Shown: piece after piece, positions 62,201 to 64,000 of the stretch
How positions within the stretch are numbered: the first letter of the stretch is position 1
Layout of the letters: every line of letters begins with the position of its first letter
Assembly: GCF_001949145.1 (NCBI RefSeq)
Contig: NW_019091362.1
Coordinates: 2,080,775 to 2,144,774 of the forward strand
Reading direction: 5' to 3'
Length of the DNA stretch: 64,000 nt
From: Acanthaster planci
Taxonomy: Eukaryota > Echinodermata > Asteroidea > Valvatida > Acanthasteridae
The notes under the pieces: generated by a model
Database searches by the model: none
Seen by the model: only the letters and a program-made list of their open reading frames with translations
Told to the model about the DNA's origin: nothing
Translations under genes and position numbers: made by a program

Positions 62201-63614
62201 GCCATGCAATATCATACCTGTGTTTATACACTTTCGGGTTAAGATTTGCATGCCATCATGACTCTTGCAAGTGCATGTGCACTTTTTGTACAGGTATGCA
62301 ATGGCGTGCAGCATGCATATGAGCCTTTTCCAAACTATGGGTGTCAGTACCGGCAAAACAATTGTATTCAAGGCAAAACATGCAAAACATTCGTGTCGAC
62401 ATACGTACGTGATGTGGTTCTTGTGCTGACATGTTATTGGTTGATGGCGTACAGGTTCTGTCGATCTGGGCAACCACCGCCGATCATTAGAATTCACTGC
62501 CGTAACAGACTAGTGCAGGAAGCTTGCCGTTGTGGGCTCAGCCTGCTGGAAATACATTTAACAAGGAACCTAGAGACACAGAACAGGATTTTAAAGTTAA
62601 CAAAAGGACAAGTTACTTTTGAGCAAGCATGCGTACTCATTCTTGACAGACTTTTTGTCATTGAATTCACACAGAAGTGCTCCTTATAAAGACGTGTTCC
62701 TTTTACTTAGTACCAAAGCGATTTTGATACTTGGTATAACTGGTATAGATCTATTGTCTGCTTTCAACAAAGAGCCGACATCATGCCAACAATAATGATA
62801 AGTATTCAAAAATTAATAAGAAATAAATGAATGAGAATATGACAACGTAACTTTGCAAACATACTTTGGGGCTAACTGTGTACCTACCCAAAGAATTTCA
62901 TGTCGGTCAGGCTTGGTCAAGTATGTATAATAAAATCGTATTTGTAATCGTATCTTTGATGACGTCATCATGATGCCAAATCATTTTCCAAATACTTCAA
63001 ACATCCACTTACCCTACCCAATGAATTGCAAAAATAATTTTGGGAAAAAATTAATTTGTTCAGGAAATACCTCAAGAAGAAGGTTAGACAAGAAAAACTA
63101 CAAAACTCGTAAGAAATCAGCTGATGACGTAATCGTGACGTCATTCAAATTTTCATCTATAACCCATCTTGCTTAGTATTTATACCAATATTTATTCAGA
63201 TCAGACGTATGGTTCTGGAGTTATAAGTTTCCAAAGAATTCAACTTTAAGGAGTTGTCACGTGATTAGTGATGACGTCACTATGACAACTATCTTCTTTG
63301 AATTTCCCACCTAGAATTCATGCCAAATTGTTAGTTCACACCTGTCAGTCATCTATCTGAAACGTAGAGTGCGCTATTTTCCACACTACTGGAAAGGTAC
63401 ACACTAAGTCAACAAGGCACTGATTTTAATTGATGCGTTCTATATGTATTCGTGTGTCAGGTCTACTCTCTGTACGTCGTCTCAGCGTTCTTCTATATCC
63501 CGCTCATCGCCATCAGTACGTGCTATATCTTCATGGTGGTATCCATTTGGAGGCGGAGCAAATATATGATGGGGCGAATGCCAGACAAGGCAAAAGGACG
63601 GGCAAGCAAAATAG
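53075..63614 (+). CDS. NPS/CCAP-type neuropeptide GPCR, split gene, 3' end off window
   Basis: This is a seven-transmembrane plasma-membrane receptor that would bind a secreted neuropeptide and signal through G proteins. Exons 53075-53248, 53603-53738, 55244-55347, 56302-56395, 57524-57675 and 63461-63614 join in phase to about 271 codons. Family marks in order: glycosylatable N-terminus without signal peptide; LLGNSTVLLAL (TM1, N1.50); KSRLNFFVAHLALAD (TM2, D2.50); FCKIIRYLQ (TM3 cysteine); LVALSLDRFFAIVFPM (DRF in place of DRY); AATAWIAPFFVSIPS (TM4 Trp); THCFP (loop 2 cysteine); FFYIPLIAISTCYIF (TM5, P5.50 and Y5.58). The KSRxxFF and IxRYLQ blocks and the spacing align without gaps to vertebrate neuropeptide S receptor and arthropod CCAP receptor. 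The subfamily (NPSR, CCAPR or echinoderm NG-peptide receptor) cannot be fixed without TM6-TM7. Confidence is high for the GPCR and good for the clade. Confidence 0.93.
53249..53292 (+). repeat. 22-bp tandem duplication of the intron 1 splice donor
   Basis: GTAAGATGCGTTAACTCGTG (53249 onward) is repeated from 53271 as GTAAGATACGTTAACTCGTG; the units are 22 bp and differ by a G/A at position 8 plus the last base. Both begin with GTAAGA, a good 5' splice site. The second donor would add 22 nt, shift the frame, and reach a stop in exon 3, so the first donor is taken as productive. Confidence 0.9.
53293..53602 (+). other. Remainder of receptor intron 1
   Basis: Intron 1 spans 53249-53602 (354 bp). 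It ends in a long pyrimidine tract with (GTTT)n before CCATACAG, a strong acceptor. Nothing else is recognised in it. Confidence 0.8.
53603..53738 (+). CDS. Receptor coding exon 2: TM1, first intracellular loop, start of TM2
   Basis: 45 codons plus one base (phase 0 in, phase 1 out). It encodes DFQLILLWVLLALILLGNST, then VLLALYVIRHKKSRLNFFVA and HLALA. TM1 carries the invariant GN pair. The basic loop HKKSR followed by a hydrophobic NFF is the same block found in NPS and CCAP receptors (KKKSRMTFF in the human NPS receptor). The last base G joins AT of exon 3 to make the conserved D2.50 codon, so the splice falls within that Asp. Boundaries are CAG|GATTTC and GCAG|GTAGAT. Confidence 0.95.
53739..55243 (+). 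other. Receptor intron 2
   Basis: 1505 bp, GT...TCAG. It contains a 142-bp palindromic repeat (53845-53986), a short (TA)n at about 54466-54480, and otherwise AT-rich unique-looking sequence with no exon-like ORF. Confidence 0.85.
53845..53986. mobile_element. 142-bp inverted-repeat (MITE-like) element in intron 2
   Basis: The left arm begins GGGCCTGTTTGCTTCACAGG. The right arm, read in reverse complement, begins GGGCCTGTGTGTTTCACACG. Similarity continues through CTGGATC, GATCAG and CGCTGGTT for about 60 bp per arm at roughly 75-80 percent, leaving a loop of about 25 bp. There is no coding content and no clear target duplication. The arm divergence implies an old insertion. Confidence 0.75.
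55244..55347 (+). CDS. Receptor coding exon 3: rest of TM2, first outer loop, start of TM3
   Basis: Two bases plus 34 codons (phase 1 in, phase 0 out). Together with the preceding G it reads DLLVGVINAGFEILYRYMGE and then FQAGTVFCKIIRYLQ. D2.50 opens the exon. The Cys of VFCKIIRYLQ is C3.25, which pairs with the Cys of outer loop 2 in exon 5. The block xxCRxxRYLQ is a signature of the NPS/CCAP/vasopressin-like receptors. Boundaries are TCAG|ATTTG and CAG|GTAAGG. Confidence 0.95.
55348..56301 (+). other. Receptor intron 3
   Basis: 954 bp, GT...ACAG. The word AGGCCGGTTCATACTACAAG near 55962 resembles DNA-transposon termini, but its partner end was not found. Otherwise nothing is recognised. Confidence 0.8.
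56302..56395 (+). CDS. Receptor coding exon 4: TM3 and DRF motif, second inner loop
   Basis: 31 codons plus one base (phase 0 in, phase 1 out): AFVINASSFQLVALSLDRFF and AIVFPMDFSGS. This is the cytoplasmic half of TM3 and loop 2. The G-protein switch motif is DRF, with Phe replacing the usual Tyr of DRY. The human NPS receptor has DRYHAIVYPMKF at this place, so the context is conserved and only the aromatic residue changes. The split final codon completes as Gly in exon 5. Boundaries are ACAG|GCGTTC and AGCG|GTATGT. Confidence 0.94.
56396..57523 (+). other. Receptor intron 4
   Basis: 1128 bp, GT...GCAG. A G-run lies near 56690-56700. The 57230-57480 part is richer in G+C than its surroundings and includes CGCCTAGGGCCTAGGG, which may be a repeat remnant. 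No exon is needed here, since exons 4 and 5 align without a gap to the family. Confidence 0.8.
57524..57675 (+). CDS. Receptor coding exon 5: TM4 and outer loop 2
   Basis: Two bases plus 50 codons (phase 1 in, phase 0 out). It reads GKRANLMAATAWIAPFFVSI, PSAIVFEAKNDTRGQTHCFP and TVLQPESWQYK. TM4 has the invariant Trp (AWIAPF) and the SIP turn seen in NPS receptors. Outer loop 2 contains an NDT glycosylation sequon and the Cys (THCFP) that bonds to C3.25. The end, PESWQYK, leads directly into TM5 of exon 6. Boundaries are GCAG|GCAAGC and AAG|GTACAA. Confidence 0.95.
58221..58519 (-). mobile_element. Deleted Tc1/mariner-type element with 50-bp inverted repeats
   Basis: The left end AGAACGCATTCTTGAAAAC, with following bases to 58268, matches the inverted right end from 58472, with about three differences over 50 bp including the flanking TA. 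TA occurs at both junctions (58219-58220 and 58520-58521), as expected for Tc1/mariner insertion. Between the repeats, the minus strand still encodes the C-terminal tail of a transposase (58297-58434). The rest of the transposase gene is missing, so this is an internally deleted, non-autonomous copy. It lies in the receptor intron opposite to the receptor strand. Confidence 0.88.
58297..58434 (-). pseudogene. C-terminal remnant of IS630/Tc1-mariner transposase
   Basis: 45 codons end at a natural stop: RARIVEEVNNLRQDIEMIRR, then AVRDMLRRCQMCIDRNGCHV and EDLAH. The pattern LRxRIxxExNxL...RRCxxCIxxxGxHxE is the standard C-terminus of IS630/Tc1-mariner relatives, the same broad family as the pseudogene at 25 kb. 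A one-base frameshift precedes the Arg; Glu-Leu lies just upstream in another frame. The catalytic domain is absent. Confidence 0.85.
58862..59136 (-). pseudogene. Penelope-like GIY-YIG endonuclease fragment
   Basis: On the minus strand, KVLNLLTSKKDRPNPQHKQG is followed by MYRIPQCQCGKVYIGETGRD. This is the GIY-YIG nuclease module found at the C-terminus of Penelope-like and related retroelements, with GMY standing for GIY and VYIG for YIG, plus the downstream catalytic Arg of TGR. After LLTT (about 58995) the reading continues in another frame as KEIDKLAIIKHPQTEDHQID, then a TGA where the family usually has Trp, then SQDELIASIEHGYLPHVR and a stop at 58862. A frameshift and a stop show that it is dead. 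The reverse-transcriptase domain is not present upstream. It is immediately adjacent to the transposon remnant. Confidence 0.82.
59280..59540. repeat. A-rich low-complexity DNA in intron 5
   Basis: Irregular repeats of TAAAACA/TTAAAAC dominate about 260 bp. No unit is perfectly periodic. It may derive from an expanded poly-A tail, but no retroelement body adjoins it in a matching orientation. Confidence 0.6.
62960..63279. promoter_or_regulatory. Cluster of CRE-like TGACGTCA palindromes before exon 6
   Basis: Perfect TGACGTCA occurs at 62960-62967, 63136-63143 and 63272-63279, with TGACGTAA at 63125-63132 and an E-box CACGTG at 63258-63263. Looser relatives, GTGACGTCTT (60151-60160) and GTCACGTGAC (60351-60360), lie 3 kb upstream in a similar setting. 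The sites may bind CREB/ATF proteins, or may simply be the conserved words of a dispersed repeat. The sequence alone does not separate these. Confidence 0.5.
63461..63614 (+). CDS. Receptor coding exon 6: TM5 and start of third inner loop
   Basis: 51 codons plus one base (phase 0 in, phase 1 out): VYSLYVVSAFFYIPLIAIST, then CYIFMVVSIWRRSKYMMGRM and PDKAKGRASKI. TM5 has Pro (YIPL, P5.50) and Tyr (CYIF, Y5.58). The basic WRRSK segment begins intracellular loop 3, matching IWIKSK of the human NPS receptor. Boundaries are TCAG|GTCTAC and ATAG|GTTGGT. The donor is only moderate, but the ORF stops soon after it and the family needs TM6 next, so a splice here is expected. TM6, TM7 and the tail are beyond the window. 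Confidence 0.92.
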
Positions 63615-64000
63615 GTTGGTACTATTCTGAATATTTTGCATTCTGTACTCTCTAAAATTTGGTCCAATTGCCATGGATTGATTCTTCTCTTTCGAAGAAA
63701 TGGGGACTAATTGCTCTGACCAATGGCGCCGGTAGCGACCAATTTATTTCAAGTAATATTTTGCGGGGGGGTGTGGGGCGCTTGTGGGGTAGCATACAGT
63801 TATGACCACAGTATGCGTCAGTGCGCACTCGCGATACGAAAGTTGGGTGTTAGTCGTGATCAGAGGTTGAGAGTGATATCACCACACTCGGTACAATTGG
63901 CGCTTAAGGATATTGTTCAACGATGGAGGATATTTGTGTCAAATTAAGCTTATGTGTAACTGAAAACACACAAAACCAAAGTAGCCACGTTTTTTGCCAT
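63615..64000 (+). other. Start of receptor intron 6, window end
   Basis: No exon for TM6 or TM7 is present in the last 386 bp. Translation in all frames shows no CWxP or NPxxY motif. A G-run lies near 63764-63780. Confidence 0.75.

Larger units (their letters stand above)
57676..63460 (+). other. Receptor intron 5, repeat-rich
   Basis: 5785 bp, GT...TCAG. It holds a TIR transposon remnant (58221-58519), an antisense Penelope-like fragment (58862-59136), an A-rich low-complexity zone (about 59280-59540), and CRE-like palindromes from about 60150 to 63280. Near 62258-62689 an unrecognised 143-codon ATG ORF is open. The 57.7-58.2 and 60.6-62.2 kb parts show nothing I recognise. Confidence 0.85.

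Noticed and set aside
1-64000. CRISPR arrays, bacterial operons, rRNA or phage genes
   Set aside because: None seen. The sequence has eukaryotic introns and repeats throughout.

Overview
The window looks like nuclear DNA from an invertebrate deuterostome (hemichordate, echinoderm or amphioxus type). I infer this from AT-rich, mostly non-coding sequence, GT-AG introns of 0.35 to 5.8 kb, many eroded transposon fragments, recurrent TAGGCCTA-type words, and a receptor of a neuropeptide family shared by these animals. There are no operons, ribosome binding sites or bacterial features. I cannot name the species.

One gene is convincingly supported: a class A (rhodopsin-like) GPCR of the neuropeptide S receptor / CCAP receptor / ambulacrarian NG-peptide receptor clade, on the + strand at the right end. 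Six coding exons (53075-53248, 53603-53738, 55244-55347, 56302-56395, 57524-57675, 63461-63614) join with compatible phases (0,1,0,1,0, then 1) into about 271 codons. They cover the N-terminus, TM1-TM5 and the start of intracellular loop 3. TM6, TM7 and the C-tail must lie beyond base 64000. A probable untranslated leader with two short upstream ORFs begins after a strong acceptor at 52817.

Bases 1 to about 52800 contain no gene I recognise. They hold a degenerate Tc1/mariner-IS630 type transposase pseudogene (about 25.0-25.8 kb), a composite foldback repeat with a 190-bp palindromic MITE nested in it (16.09-16.93 kb), a 59-bp TTAA-flanked hairpin carrying telomere-like TTAGGG/CCCTAA words (50.88-50.94 kb), a 31-bp sequence repeated three times (34.47-34.56 kb), and simple repeats. 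This stretch may be intergenic DNA, or may include the first (non-coding) intron and promoter of the receptor. The sequence does not decide.

Introns 2 and 5 of the receptor are rich in mobile DNA: a 142-bp inverted-repeat element in intron 2, and in intron 5 a TA-flanked 299-bp element with 50-bp terminal inverted repeats that still encodes the C-terminal 45 residues of a transposase. Next to it lies an antisense fragment of a Penelope-like GIY-YIG endonuclease. Further along are several CRE-like TGACGTCA palindromes just upstream of exon 6. The most distinctive observation is a 22-bp tandem duplication that doubles the 5' splice site of intron 1. I found no convincing evidence of a wholly new biological system.
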